DNA of 58,157 nt, taken from positions 1-58,157 of the forward strand of contig CAMLSG010000006.1 of assembly GCA_946482635.1 (NCBI GenBank), in the 5' to 3' direction. Shown piece by piece: positions 42,694-51,264 of this stretch. Position 1 is the first letter of the stretch. Each line of letters starts with the position of its first letter. Source of the DNA: an uncultured Duganella sp. (GTDB lineage: Bacteria; Pseudomonadota; Gammaproteobacteria; Burkholderiales; Burkholderiaceae). Made by a program: the position numbers and the translations under genes. The notes beneath the pieces are model-generated. The model had not been told where the DNA came from. It was given only the letters and a program-made list of their open reading frames with translations, and did not search any database.

Positions 42694-43395
42694 ATGGAAG
42701 ACCGCGCCGGCTCGCCAGAGCTGTTCATGTTCCTCGCCTCCACGGTGCACGACATGAAGAATTCCATCAGCGTGCTGACCGGCACGCTGGAGAACCTGCT
42801 TGTGCAGGCAGGGGATTCGGCGCAAGACAATCCAGCCTACCCGCAGATGGCGCAAATGCTGTACCAGTCCAAGCGCCTGAACGACCACCTGATCCAGCTA
42901 CTAGCGCTCTACAAGGAAGTCGGCCGCCCCAATTACCCCTTCGATCCGACCCCGGTGCAGGTCAGCGAACTGGTCGACCAGCTGGTGGCCCAGCAGCGCG
43001 TCCTGCTGCAATCGAAAGGCATCTGCCTCGATACCGAATTCCCGCCTGGCCTGATCTGGACCCTTGACGAAGACCTGGTGCTCGGCCTGCTGGCGCATGC
43101 AATCAATAACGCCGTGCGCTACACGCGCGACCGCATCGCCCTCACCATCCGCGAGCACGATGGCTTGATGGAAGTACGGGTGGAGGACAACGGGTCCGGC
43201 TTCCCGCCCAATATGCTGGAGGCGGGCCAGGTGACAGGGCAGGGCATCAATTTCCTGACCAATAGCAGCGGCCTTGGCCTGTACTTCGCCAGCGAGGTGG
43301 CCAAGTCGCACAAGCATCGCCAGCGCCAGGGTAGCATCGCGCTGGAAAACGGCGGCACGCTGGGCGGCGGCTGCTTCATTCTGCGCCTGCCATGA
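42694..43395 (+). CDS. Cytoplasmic sensor histidine kinase
   Basis: ATG 42694 is preferred for its CTGGAGAATCC leader; ATG 42664 overlaps the mnmC stop. The 233-residue protein has no membrane segment. H19 in VHDMKNSISVL is the likely phosphate acceptor, and the ATPase domain has the N-box HAINNAVRYTRD, G1 VEDNGSGFP and G2 GLGLYFASEVAKSH. It has no sensor domain of its own. It overlaps the response-regulator gene by 4 bases, making them cognate partners. Confidence 0.9.
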   Translation: MEDRAGSPELFMFLASTVHDMKNSISVLTGTLENLLVQAGDSAQDNPAYPQMAQMLYQSKRLNDHLIQLLALYKEVGRPNYPFDPTPVQVSELVDQLVAQQRVLLQSKGICLDTEFPPGLIWTLDEDLVLGLLAHAINNAVRYTRDRIALTIREHDGLMEVRVEDNGSGFPPNMLEAGQVTGQGINFLTNSSGLGLYFASEVAKSHKHRQRQGSIALENGGTLGGGCFILRLP

Positions 43396-45116
43396 ACGCG
43401 CCAGCCGTCACCACGCCAGTCGCTGCATCGCCGAATAAGGAGCCCGGCGTCAACTGGGCCGACAAGCGCTACCTGATCGTGGATGACTTTGTCGGCGTGC
43501 GCCAGTTGCTGCGCGAAGCCTTGCGCAGCCTGGGCGCGCGCCATATCGACCAGGCATCCAGCGGCGGCGAAGCAATCGGCCTGCTGGCACGCATCCAGTA
43601 CGACGTGATCCTGTGCGACTTCAACCTCGGCGAAGGCAAGAGCGGCCAGCACGTGCTGGAGGAGGCCCGCATCCGCGGCCTGCTGATGCCAAGCTGCGTG
43701 TGGCTGATGGTCTCCGCCGAAAAGAGCGTGGAAGCCGTGATGGGCGCAGCCGAACACCAGCCCGACGCCTACCTGATCAAGCCGATCACGGAAGGCGTGC
43801 TGCTTACGCGCCTGAACCGCGCCTGGCAGAAGAAGCAGATATTCCAGGACATCGACCAGGCCTATCTGGAAAAGGATTACCTGCGCGCCGCCAAGCTGTG
43901 CGCCGAAGCGGCTGGCCGCAACAAGCTGCACGAGATCGACCTGCTGCGCATGCGCGCCACCTTGTTGCTCAAGGCTGGCGAAACGGAGCAGGCGCGCCTG
44001 GTGTATGAAAAAGTGCTGCAGGAGCGCGACTTCAACTGGGCCCGCACCGGCGTCGGCAAGATCCGCATGGCCAATGGCGAGAACGAGGCCGCGCGGCAGA
44101 TGTTCCAGGGCGTGATTGCGGAAAACCGTTTTTACCTCGACGCTTACGACCAGCTGGCCAAGTCGCTGCAGAACATGGGCCGCATTGAGGAAAGTTGCGA
44201 CGTGCTGGAGCGCGCCGCCAGGATGTCGCCCAATTCCGTGCCGCGCCAGCGCGCACTGGGCGCGACGGCACTCAAGCTGGGCAATATTCCGCTGGCCGAG
44301 CGCGCCTTCCGCAAGTGCATGCAGATCGGCGAATACTCGATCATGAAAACGGTCGACGCCTATTTCGGCCTGGCGCGCGTACTGGGCCAGAAGAACGACG
44401 CCAAGGAAGCCTTGCTGTTGCTGGCGGCAGCGCAGCGCGATTTCTCCGGCAGCATGGTGGAGCTGCGCTCCAAGATCACCGAAGGCCTGGTGTACCACGA
44501 AAGCGGCGACTACCGCCGCGCGCGCAAGTCCGGCGACGAACTGGAAACCATGCTGAAGGAAGACAGCGAGCGCCCCGACACCGCGACCTGCCTGGAAATG
44601 GCCACATTGCTGTTTGCCGTCGGCGTGAAGGACGCCCCGGTGGACTTGCTGTGCTACGTGGTGCGCAACAACGACGAGAACACCGTCATCCACGATGAAG
44701 TGCAGCGCATCTTCGACAAGGCCCGCATGGGCGATGAAGGCGCAGCCCTGATCAACACTGCGCGCAAGGAAGCGTCGGAGATGATGAACAAGGGCGTGCT
44801 GCTATGGAAAACCAATAAGCTGGACGATGCGGTGGAATGGATGCGCGAAGCACGCCGCAGCCTGCCGGACAATATGCGGATCCTGTTCAATTCCGCCCAG
44901 ATCCTGATCTCCCACCTGCAGGCCAGGGGCTATAACGACGCCCTGATGACCGAAGCGAACGATGTATTGATGCACGTTGACCGGATTGCGCCGGGCCAGC
45001 AGCGCTTTGCGCAGCTAATCGAGCAGTTGCAGAAGTTGATCCCCGGCCGGATGTCGGCGGAAGAAATTGAAGCCGAGCTGACGGCCGCCATGAAAGATGA
45101 CCACGACAAGGAGTGA
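43392..45116 (+). CDS. Response regulator with C-terminal TPR domain
   Basis: The 574-residue protein has a receiver domain (about 25-150) with D76 in VILCDFNLG as phosphate site and K in LIKPI. Residues about 160-560 are TPR-like helical repeats (FYLDAYDQLAKSLQNMGRIEES, RQRALGATALKLGNIPLAERAF). It has no DNA-binding domain, so it probably acts through protein contacts, as do CheY-TPR proteins. It is cognate to the preceding kinase and is followed after 3 bases by a 71-residue protein gene. Confidence 0.9.
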   Translation: MNAPAVTTPVAASPNKEPGVNWADKRYLIVDDFVGVRQLLREALRSLGARHIDQASSGGEAIGLLARIQYDVILCDFNLGEGKSGQHVLEEARIRGLLMPSCVWLMVSAEKSVEAVMGAAEHQPDAYLIKPITEGVLLTRLNRAWQKKQIFQDIDQAYLEKDYLRAAKLCAEAAGRNKLHEIDLLRMRATLLLKAGETEQARLVYEKVLQERDFNWARTGVGKIRMANGENEAARQMFQGVIAENRFYLDAYDQLAKSLQNMGRIEESCDVLERAARMSPNSVPRQRALGATALKLGNIPLAERAFRKCMQIGEYSIMKTVDAYFGLARVLGQKNDAKEALLLLAAAQRDFSGSMVELRSKITEGLVYHESGDYRRARKSGDELETMLKEDSERPDTATCLEMATLLFAVGVKDAPVDLLCYVVRNNDENTVIHDEVQRIFDKARMGDEGAALINTARKEASEMMNKGVLLWKTNKLDDAVEWMREARRSLPDNMRILFNSAQILISHLQARGYNDALMTEANDVLMHVDRIAPGQQRFAQLIEQLQKLIPGRMSAEEIEAELTAAMKDDHDKE

Positions 45117-45119
45117 TCC

Positions 45120-45335
45120 ATGCGCGATATCGCCAAAGAGGTCTATAACAAGATGAAGGTAGGGGCAGCTGCCTGGATTCGTCCAGTCAGCGCGAAAGGC
45201 GACACCCTGCAGTCCTTCCAGTCCGCGCACGATGCGGCCAAGGCACTGGAAGAGGAAGGCTTGATCAACATCATGAAGGTGCAGCGCGACGAGGATGGCC
45301 TGATCGAGGCCATCCGTATCCAGAAGCTGAATTAG
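45120..45335 (+). CDS. Small hypothetical protein of the kinase/regulator operon, 71 residues
   Basis: I do not recognise a family. The protein has no signal peptide or membrane segment; it reads MRDIAKEVYNKMKVGAAAWI, then a mixed charged helix and EGLINIMKVQRDEDG near the end. It starts 3 bases after the response-regulator stop, with AAGGAG 7 bases upstream, so it is surely co-transcribed. Likely a small partner of the kinase or TPR regulator. Its stop overlaps the convergent phaM stop. Confidence 0.75.
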   Translation: MRDIAKEVYNKMKVGAAAWIRPVSAKGDTLQSFQSAHDAAKALEEEGLINIMKVQRDEDGLIEAIRIQKLN

Positions 45336-45976
45336 GGCTTCGGCGGCGCTTTCGGGGCGCGCTTGGCGGCCGGCTTGCGCGCTGCCGGTTTGGCGGCTGG
45401 CTTGCTGGCGTCGTGTGCGGCGCCGTTCTTGGCTGCTGCCGGCTTGGCGGCCGGGTCGGTGGCCATCGCCGTGTTGACCGCTTGGGCAAACTGCTCCTGC
45501 AGCAGGTTCCACCAGGCGGCCGGATTGGCCATCTGGTTGGCGGCGGTGCTGGCGGTATCGTGGGCAGCCGGCTTGGCGTCGACGGCTGGCTTATCGACTG
45601 GCTTGTCGGCCGGCTTGGCCGCCTCGGTCGCCGGCTTGGCCGCTGCCGGCTTGGCAAACGGATCATGATGCGGCGGCTGCTGCACGGCGGCTGCCAGCGA
45701 CTGGCCCATCGACTTCAGCGCCGCGATGGTGCCGCGCTGGACTTCCAGCGCCTGGATGCTCGAGCGCAGCATGGTGGCATTCAGGTTGAGCCAGGATTCG
45801 ACCGCCTTCAGCTCGCTGATTTTCTTGTCCAGGTCATCCATCGACAGCGTCGGCGCAGCGATGCCGGGAATGCTGATGCCGGGTACGCCCATGCTCCCCC
45901 ACAGGGATTTTACGAAGTCCAGCGTATCCGTCATCACTGCAGCGCCGGGGATGTGGGGCATTTGTGGATTGCTCAT
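45332..45976 (-). CDS. phaM: PhaM-family PHB granule-associated protein
   Basis: The 214-residue protein matches PhaM: an N-terminal DFVKSLWGSMGVPGISIPGIAAPTLSMDDLDKKISEL block and a C-terminal lysine/alanine/proline tail like histone H1, which binds DNA. In Cupriavidus, PhaM activates PHB synthase and tethers granules to the nucleoid. Here the same roles are inferred. The middle region (about 115-170) is low-complexity AKPA repeats. It is convergent with the 71-residue gene. Confidence 0.88.
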   Translation of the reverse strand: MSNPQMPHIPGAAVMTDTLDFVKSLWGSMGVPGISIPGIAAPTLSMDDLDKKISELKAVESWLNLNATMLRSSIQALEVQRGTIAALKSMGQSLAAAVQQPPHHDPFAKPAAAKPATEAAKPADKPVDKPAVDAKPAAHDTASTAANQMANPAAWWNLLQEQFAQAVNTAMATDPAAKPAAAKNGAAHDASKPAAKPAARKPAAKRAPKAPPKP

Positions 45977-46000
45977 ATCGGGTCTCCGAGGGTAGGTGGT

Positions 46001-47155
46001 TTAGCGTAGCACACAGCTCTCCCAGACAGCAACGAACAGCAGCACGGCGACGCAAGCGCCGGTGGCCAGCAGCGGGGAAAGATGCAGCGTGATCGACAGG
46101 ACGCCCAGCAGAACCAGCAACGCGACGCCAAGCAAATGGGACAGCGGCGGCCGGGCGCGCGTATGCGCCAGCCATTTGAACAGCGCGGTACCGCACAGGA
46201 AGACCAGCGGTCCGCCAACGATGGCTGTCAGCGCCGCCGGGCTGCCATGGTGGGGATGGCTCAGCACCAGTTCATCTCCCACCGCGCCAACGATAATGCC
46301 GGCCACGATGGGAATGTGCACATAGGTGTAGTTGTTGCGGGCATGGCGGCCTGGCGCGTCCGAATGCACGATGCGATGATGGCCCTGTTCCAGGCCATGG
46401 TCGAAGTAGAGCCACCACATCAGGATCGACCCCAAGACCGCCAGCAGGAAGGCCAGAACGGTCACCGGGTCGAACGCAAGGTCGGCAAACGTGGCGCCGG
46501 TAACCAGCAGCGATTCGCCGAGGGCGATGATGACGAACAGAGCGCAGCGTTCGGCCATGTGGCTGCCGTCGACATTCCAGTCGGCCAGCGTGGAGCGGCC
46601 CAGGCCCGGCACGAAGTAAAACATCATCGGCCCCATCATATCGACCGCCAGTGCAGCGAGCCACCAGGCCATGCGCGTTTCAGGCGCGGCCAGGCCGCCG
46701 GCCAGCCATAGCACGCCGCTGGCCGCCAGCCAGAGCGTGATGCGCATGAAATTGCAGCGCAGCCCTGCATCCTCGCCGCGGCTGGCGGCCAGCATCGCCA
46801 GCGTGCGACCCACTTGCTGCACCAGGATCGAGGCGCCGAACAGCCAGCCCATGTCGGTGAAGGCGCGCGGAATCGAGACCGACATCAGCAGCCCCGCCAC
46901 CAGCAGCGCGAACAGGGCCGCCCGTACGGATTTCTTTTCAGGGTCGAACCAGTTGGTGGCCCACACGGTATAAATCCACACCCACCATGTGGCCATGAAC
47001 AGCAGGCCGACCTGCAGCGCGCCTTCCGCATCCAGCTTTTTCAGCAAGGTATGGGATAGCTGGGTAACGGCAAACACGAACACAAGATCGAAGAACAGCT
47101 CGACCATGCCGACCTTGCCGGAATCGGCCTGGCCGCGCTGGCGCAAAAGGGACAT
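46001..47155 (-). CDS. LtrA-family (low temperature requirement protein A) membrane protein
   Basis: The 384-residue protein has about twelve hydrophobic segments and the LtrA opening VELFFDLVFVFAVTQLSHTL, followed by TWWVWIYTVWATNWFDPE and AERCALFVIIALGESLLVTG. LtrA was named for low-temperature growth in Listeria; the molecular role is unknown. The gene stands between phaM (24 bases away) and the divergent DUF3108 gene. A GGAGTCCC leader precedes the ATG. Confidence 0.88.
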   Translation of the reverse strand: MSLLRQRGQADSGKVGMVELFFDLVFVFAVTQLSHTLLKKLDAEGALQVGLLFMATWWVWIYTVWATNWFDPEKKSVRAALFALLVAGLLMSVSIPRAFTDMGWLFGASILVQQVGRTLAMLAASRGEDAGLRCNFMRITLWLAASGVLWLAGGLAAPETRMAWWLAALAVDMMGPMMFYFVPGLGRSTLADWNVDGSHMAERCALFVIIALGESLLVTGATFADLAFDPVTVLAFLLAVLGSILMWWLYFDHGLEQGHHRIVHSDAPGRHARNNYTYVHIPIVAGIIVGAVGDELVLSHPHHGSPAALTAIVGGPLVFLCGTALFKWLAHTRARPPLSHLLGVALLVLLGVLSITLHLSPLLATGACVAVLLFVAVWESCVLR

Positions 47156-47242
47156 CGGGACTCCTTGTCAAAATTTCCAGCAAATTATGCCATTGAGCAT
47201 GCTGTCAGCGGAATCGCCGGCCGGCACGTTAAACTAGCGACC

Positions 47243-48340
47243 ATGACGATCGTTACTTTTCCCCGCCACCGCCGCCGCATCATTGCCATTTGCGCCGCCA
47301 CCGTGGCACTGCATTTCGTGACGATCAACTGGGTCAGCGGCCGCATTGGCGCGGCGGAACGGGAGCGCGACGATGAAAAGAACATCATCAGCGCGGAATT
47401 GCGCCTGGCGCCGCCTGAACCCGTAGCGCCGCAACCTGTCGAGGCGCCACCGCCGCCGAAGCCCAAGCCCAAGCCGAAGCCACGCAAGCCGGCCCCGCCG
47501 CCGCCGGAAGAAGCCGTGCCGGCGGCCGAAGCGGTACCGGCGGAACCTGCGCCGGCCGAGCCGGAGGCAGCGGCGCAAGACGGTCAAGCTGGCGCCGCTT
47601 CCGCCGCGCCTGCCGTAGAATCCGCGCAGTCCCAGCCCGAAGCTGCGGCGAAGGCGGAGCCGCCGGCCGATGTCCAGCGCTGGAAGGTGGCATTGCCGCC
47701 GTCGGCCAAATTCGAACTGGACGTCGCGCGCAAGGACGCGGACGGCACCAACTGGAGCGGTTCGGCCAGCATTGGCTGGCAGTCGGATGGCGCCAGTTAC
47801 AAGGCGACGCAGGAAGTCGGCATCAGCCTGCTGATTGCGCGCGTCAACCTGCTGCAGGTGAGCAGCGAAGGCACGATCAACGAGAACGGGATCGCCCCGG
47901 CGACATTCAGCGAGAAGCGCCGCAATCGCTCGGCCACCGCCACCCACTTCAACCAGCAGGAACAGAAGATCACCTTCTCGGCCAGCGACCGCAGCGTGCC
48001 GTTGACGCCGGGGGCGCAGGACCGTGCCACCGTGCTGTTCCAGCTGGCCGGTATCGGGCGCGCGGACGTCAACCAGTTCGGCAAGCCGCTGGACATCCTG
48101 GTCGGCGAAGACCGCAATGCCCAGGTCTACAGCTTCGTGCTGGTCGGCGAAGATGAACTGGAAACCAGGATGGGCAAGCTGATCACCTGGCACCTGGCGC
48201 GCCCGCCCAAGCCCGGCAGCTATAGCGCCAGGCTCGATATCTGGCTGGCGCCAAGCCTGGACTGGTACCCGGTGCAGATCCGCAATACCGAAGGCAACGG
48301 CGCCGTCACCACCCAAACCGTCACACGCATCATCAAGTAA
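47243..48340 (+). CDS. DUF3108 protein with membrane anchor and proline-rich arm
   Basis: The start ATG 47243 begins MTIVTFPRHRRR. The 365-residue protein has one membrane segment (about 13-30), then a long Pro/Lys/Ala-rich stretch (about 60-145), like the periplasm-spanning arm of TonB, and a DUF3108 domain (about 155-365) with GSASIGWQSDGASYKATQEV and LDIWLAPSLDWYPVQIR. It is likely an inner-membrane protein that reaches across the periplasm. Function unknown. The second DUF3108 gene follows after 10 bases. Confidence 0.85.
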   Translation: MTIVTFPRHRRRIIAICAATVALHFVTINWVSGRIGAAERERDDEKNIISAELRLAPPEPVAPQPVEAPPPPKPKPKPKPRKPAPPPPEEAVPAAEAVPAEPAPAEPEAAAQDGQAGAASAAPAVESAQSQPEAAAKAEPPADVQRWKVALPPSAKFELDVARKDADGTNWSGSASIGWQSDGASYKATQEVGISLLIARVNLLQVSSEGTINENGIAPATFSEKRRNRSATATHFNQQEQKITFSASDRSVPLTPGAQDRATVLFQLAGIGRADVNQFGKPLDILVGEDRNAQVYSFVLVGEDELETRMGKLITWHLARPPKPGSYSARLDIWLAPSLDWYPVQIRNTEGNGAVTTQTVTRIIK

Positions 48341-48350
48341 GGACCACGCC

Positions 48351-49091
48351 ATGCGCAGTACCCTGATTACCCTGACGCTGGCTCTCGCAGCCACCGCGGC
48401 CAGCGCCGCCAAATCCGATTACCCGGTCGTCAAGCGCGCCACCAGCCTGCTGCCGTCGGCCGACCTGTCATACGCGATCCGGGGCAGCAACCACGGCATC
48501 CCGCTCAACGGCGCCGGCAGCATCGCCTGGCGCCAGGGCGACGGCAGCTATACCCTGCACACCGAAGCGCGTTCCAGCCTGTTCGGCAAAGTGCTCGAGC
48601 AGCGCAGCGAAGGCGCGCTGGACGACTACGGCCTGGCGCCAGCCACGTTCTACGAAAAACGCTTCCGCAAGGACCCGACCACCACCCGCTTCGACCGCGG
48701 CACCCGCCGCATTGAGTTCGAAGACGGCAAGATCAGTTACGCCATCCGCGGCGGCGAGCAGGATCGCAGCAGCGTGACCTTCCAGCTGGCGATGCTGGCC
48801 CGCGCCACGCCGGAAAAATTCAGTCCCGGCAGCGAATGGACTTTTTTCGTGGCCGGCCGCCGCGACGGCGAGCCCTGGACTTTCCGCGTGGTCGGCACGG
48901 AAACCATGGAAAGCGCCACCCTCGGCGAACAGAAAGTGCTGCACTTCAGCCGCAAGCAGGTTGGCAGCCATGAACAGCAGGTCGACCTGTGGCTGGCCCC
49001 GGACCTGGACTGGTACCCGGCACGCATCCTTTTCAAGGAAGAAGACGGTGATTCTTTTGAGCAAGTCCTAGAGAAAGTCAACCGAAAATAG
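48351..49091 (+). CDS. DUF3108 exported protein
   Basis: The 246-residue protein has a signal peptide (residues 1-19) and one DUF3108 domain with SIAWRQGDGSYTLHTEAR, ATFYEKRFRKDPTTTRF and VDLWLAPDLDWYPARILFKE. It shares the LAPxLDWYPxxI block with the preceding gene, so the two are paralogues. This one is free in the periplasm, while the other is anchored. The hairpin terminator at 49123-49146 follows. Confidence 0.85.
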   Translation: MRSTLITLTLALAATAASAAKSDYPVVKRATSLLPSADLSYAIRGSNHGIPLNGAGSIAWRQGDGSYTLHTEARSSLFGKVLEQRSEGALDDYGLAPATFYEKRFRKDPTTTRFDRGTRRIEFEDGKISYAIRGGEQDRSSVTFQLAMLARATPEKFSPGSEWTFFVAGRRDGEPWTFRVVGTETMESATLGEQKVLHFSRKQVGSHEQQVDLWLAPDLDWYPARILFKEEDGDSFEQVLEKVNRK

Positions 49092-49122
49092 CCACACCCG
49101 GCCTGTTATACTGGCGGACTTG

Positions 49123-49146
49123 AAAAAAGGGGTACGTCCCCTTTTT
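49123..49146. terminator. Hairpin repeat acting as probable bidirectional terminator
   Basis: AAAAAGGGG-TACGT-CCCCTTTTT is a 9-bp stem with A- and T-runs on either side, so it can terminate on both strands. It is the same 23-mer as at 49-71. It closes the DUF3108 pair and stands 27 bases before the SMC operon. A TATACT at 49107-49112 just upstream is a possible -10 for the SMC operon; in that case the hairpin would be in its 5' leader. Confidence 0.6.
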
Positions 49147-49172
49147 CTGTTTTGGCTGTGTGATGGAGTGTA

Positions 49173-50549
49173 ATGATTGACTTAATGGCAAGTGCGGCCC
49201 TGGCCGACACCAATCCGACTGAGCAAGAGCAGCAGGATGCCCTGCAGGCCCACTTCCAGCCCCATATTTCCGCCGATGAGATCGAGCAGGTCTATCACCT
49301 GAAGCGCGCCCAGCCGCTGCTGCAGGTGTTTACTGCCCTGTTCCACGGCGGCTTCGAGGGGGTGCTGGTGCGCCTGCTCGTCTTGCGCGAACTTGCCAAT
49401 GACACAACTTCGTCCGCGTTTTCGCGTGCCGATATCAACACGCGCCTGGCCTACCTGCTGCCGGAAAGCCTGGAAACGGTGCTGAACCGCCTGCGCTCCA
49501 ACGGCCTGCTGGCCTGGGATGCGCAGCAATCGGTCTACCGCGTGACGCCGATGGCGCGCAATGTGCTGGCCTCGATCGACAGCCTGCTGGCACTGGCCGC
49601 GCCGGAAGACGATGATGCCGAAATGGGCTTCCTGCTGTCGCAGGTGGCCGGCGCCCAGGCCGTGGGCGGGGTCACCACCGAACAGCTGCAGCATTTGCTG
49701 GGCCGCCTGGTCGACCTGACCGAAGAATTCCGCGACGCCATCGCGTCCGGTTCCGAATTCCGCCTGCGCGAGTCGCAGGCAAAGTGGCACCAGGCCTGCG
49801 ACTGGGTCGAGAAGGGCTCCGAGATCCTGCGTGCCATCACTACAGACGAAAATGCGGACAGTGCCACGCACCGCGCCGCGCAAGCCATCGGCCGTGCCCA
49901 GTCGCAGCTGCTGAACATGCAGGGCATGTTCTCGCGCGCGCTGAACCAGATCGAGCGCCAGCGCGTGCACCTGGGCCAGTCCGGCCTTTCCACTACCGAC
50001 ATCAAACGCTGGCTGCTGGCCCATGAGGACCTGTCTTCGCTGGCGGAAGATGCGATCGACCAACCGGTGAAACCGCTGTTCATCACGCCTGCCGAGATGA
50101 TCGACGTCGCCGAGACAGAATTAATGACAGAACGTGCCAATAACAATGGGCTGAACGGCCTGCCTGCCGGCCAGGATGCGCCGACCACGATCAACGACAG
50201 CCCTGCGATGCAGAAGGAACTGGACGACTGGCTGGCCCGCCTGTCCGACTTCGCGCAGTTGAACAATTTCCCGTCCGTGGCCGAAGAATCGCCGCGCGAA
50301 GTGAAGGTGCACGAGGCGCTGCTGCCGGCATCCTTTGCCCTGGCGTCCTACCGCGCGTCGATGCTGCCGCTGCTGGGCGACGAGGCCGAGGCGTCGATGC
50401 AGGGCACCACCGCCGACCTGGCGCGCCTGCCGGTGCGCTTCTCGCCGCAGGACGAAATGGTGCAACTGCCCGACCTGGAGATCGCCGCCATGTCCCTGGC
50501 CGCGCTGACCCTCGAATTAGACAAAGAAAGCCCGAAGTCCGATGAGTGA
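49173..50549 (+). CDS. Condensin kleisin-like subunit (MukF/MksF-type)
   Basis: The 458-residue protein has an N-terminal winged helix (about 30-130, with VLRELANDTTSSAFSRADIN and LETVLNRLRSNGLLAWD), a helical middle part and a C-terminal region of about 100 residues. It is the first gene of a set in MksF-MksE-MksB order, which supports the kleisin call. ATG 49173 has TGGAG upstream; ATG 49185 is an alternative. It overlaps the next gene by 8 bases. Sequence similarity to named MukF or JetA is not apparent by eye; the call rests on position, size and the winged helix. Confidence 0.7.
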   Translation: MIDLMASAALADTNPTEQEQQDALQAHFQPHISADEIEQVYHLKRAQPLLQVFTALFHGGFEGVLVRLLVLRELANDTTSSAFSRADINTRLAYLLPESLETVLNRLRSNGLLAWDAQQSVYRVTPMARNVLASIDSLLALAAPEDDDAEMGFLLSQVAGAQAVGGVTTEQLQHLLGRLVDLTEEFRDAIASGSEFRLRESQAKWHQACDWVEKGSEILRAITTDENADSATHRAAQAIGRAQSQLLNMQGMFSRALNQIERQRVHLGQSGLSTTDIKRWLLAHEDLSSLAEDAIDQPVKPLFITPAEMIDVAETELMTERANNNGLNGLPAGQDAPTTINDSPAMQKELDDWLARLSDFAQLNNFPSVAEESPREVKVHEALLPASFALASYRASMLPLLGDEAEASMQGTTADLARLPVRFSPQDEMVQLPDLEIAAMSLAALTLELDKESPKSDE

Positions 50550-51261
50550 CGATTCCCAAATCCTGATCGCGCGCCTGGTCGCGCACCAGACGCTGCGCCG
50601 CGACGACAAGATGGTCAAGCGCGCGCTGTCGGACGAGCATTTCCGCGCCGAAGTCGATGCGCGCCTGGCCGCTTGCGGCATGAAGCTGCTCGACAACGTC
50701 TATGCCGACCACGTCACGCTGGCCCTGCAGCGCAATATCGAGCCGAAGGTCTTCGGCGCGCGCGACACCTGGCAGAACAATAATTTCGGCCTGGCGCGCG
50801 ATGGCGTGGCCTTGCTGGTGGTGCTGTGGGCGCTGATCATCCTGCCCAAGCGCGAGCGCCAGGAAACCCACCAGGCGGCGGACGACGACCAGAACGACAT
50901 GTTCGGTACCGAGAAGCCGGTGCCGCGCGCGGAAGACACCTCGATCGGCATCCCGTACAAGGCGCTGCTGGCCGACTTCGGCGACAAGCTGGGCAAGAAG
51001 ACCCGCATGGACATGAACCTCGGCATCCTGGGCAAGCTCGGTTTCATCGAGCGCCGCGGCGAGATCATCGTCGAAGGCCCGCTGCTGGACCTGCTGATGG
51101 ATACCGACCTGCTGAAAGAGCGCATCATCAACGGCGCCCTGGCCGACGTGTTCAAGCGCGCGCCGGCGCAGATCGTGCACATCCCGCGCGAAGTGCTGGC
51201 CGCCGCCAACGACGCCGAGCCGCAACAGGCGGCCAACGAAGAAACCCCAACGGAAGAATAA
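50542..51261 (+). CDS. Condensin KITE-like subunit (MukE/MksE-type)
   Basis: The 239-residue protein has two winged-helix-like parts (DDKMVKRALSDEHFRAEVDARL and YKALLADFGDKLGKKTRMDMNLGILGKLGFIERRGEI) and a short acidic C-terminus. It lies between the kleisin-like and SMC genes, overlapping the first by 8 bases and 3 bases before the second. Size and place match MukE, MksE or JetB. The middle GVALLVVLWALIILPKRERQE is hydrophobic for a stretch but is probably buried helix, as in the DUF4194 family. Called by context. Confidence 0.7.
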   Translation: MSDDSQILIARLVAHQTLRRDDKMVKRALSDEHFRAEVDARLAACGMKLLDNVYADHVTLALQRNIEPKVFGARDTWQNNNFGLARDGVALLVVLWALIILPKRERQETHQAADDDQNDMFGTEKPVPRAEDTSIGIPYKALLADFGDKLGKKTRMDMNLGILGKLGFIERRGEIIVEGPLLDLLMDTDLLKERIINGALADVFKRAPAQIVHIPREVLAAANDAEPQQAANEETPTEE

Positions 51262-51264
51262 GCG

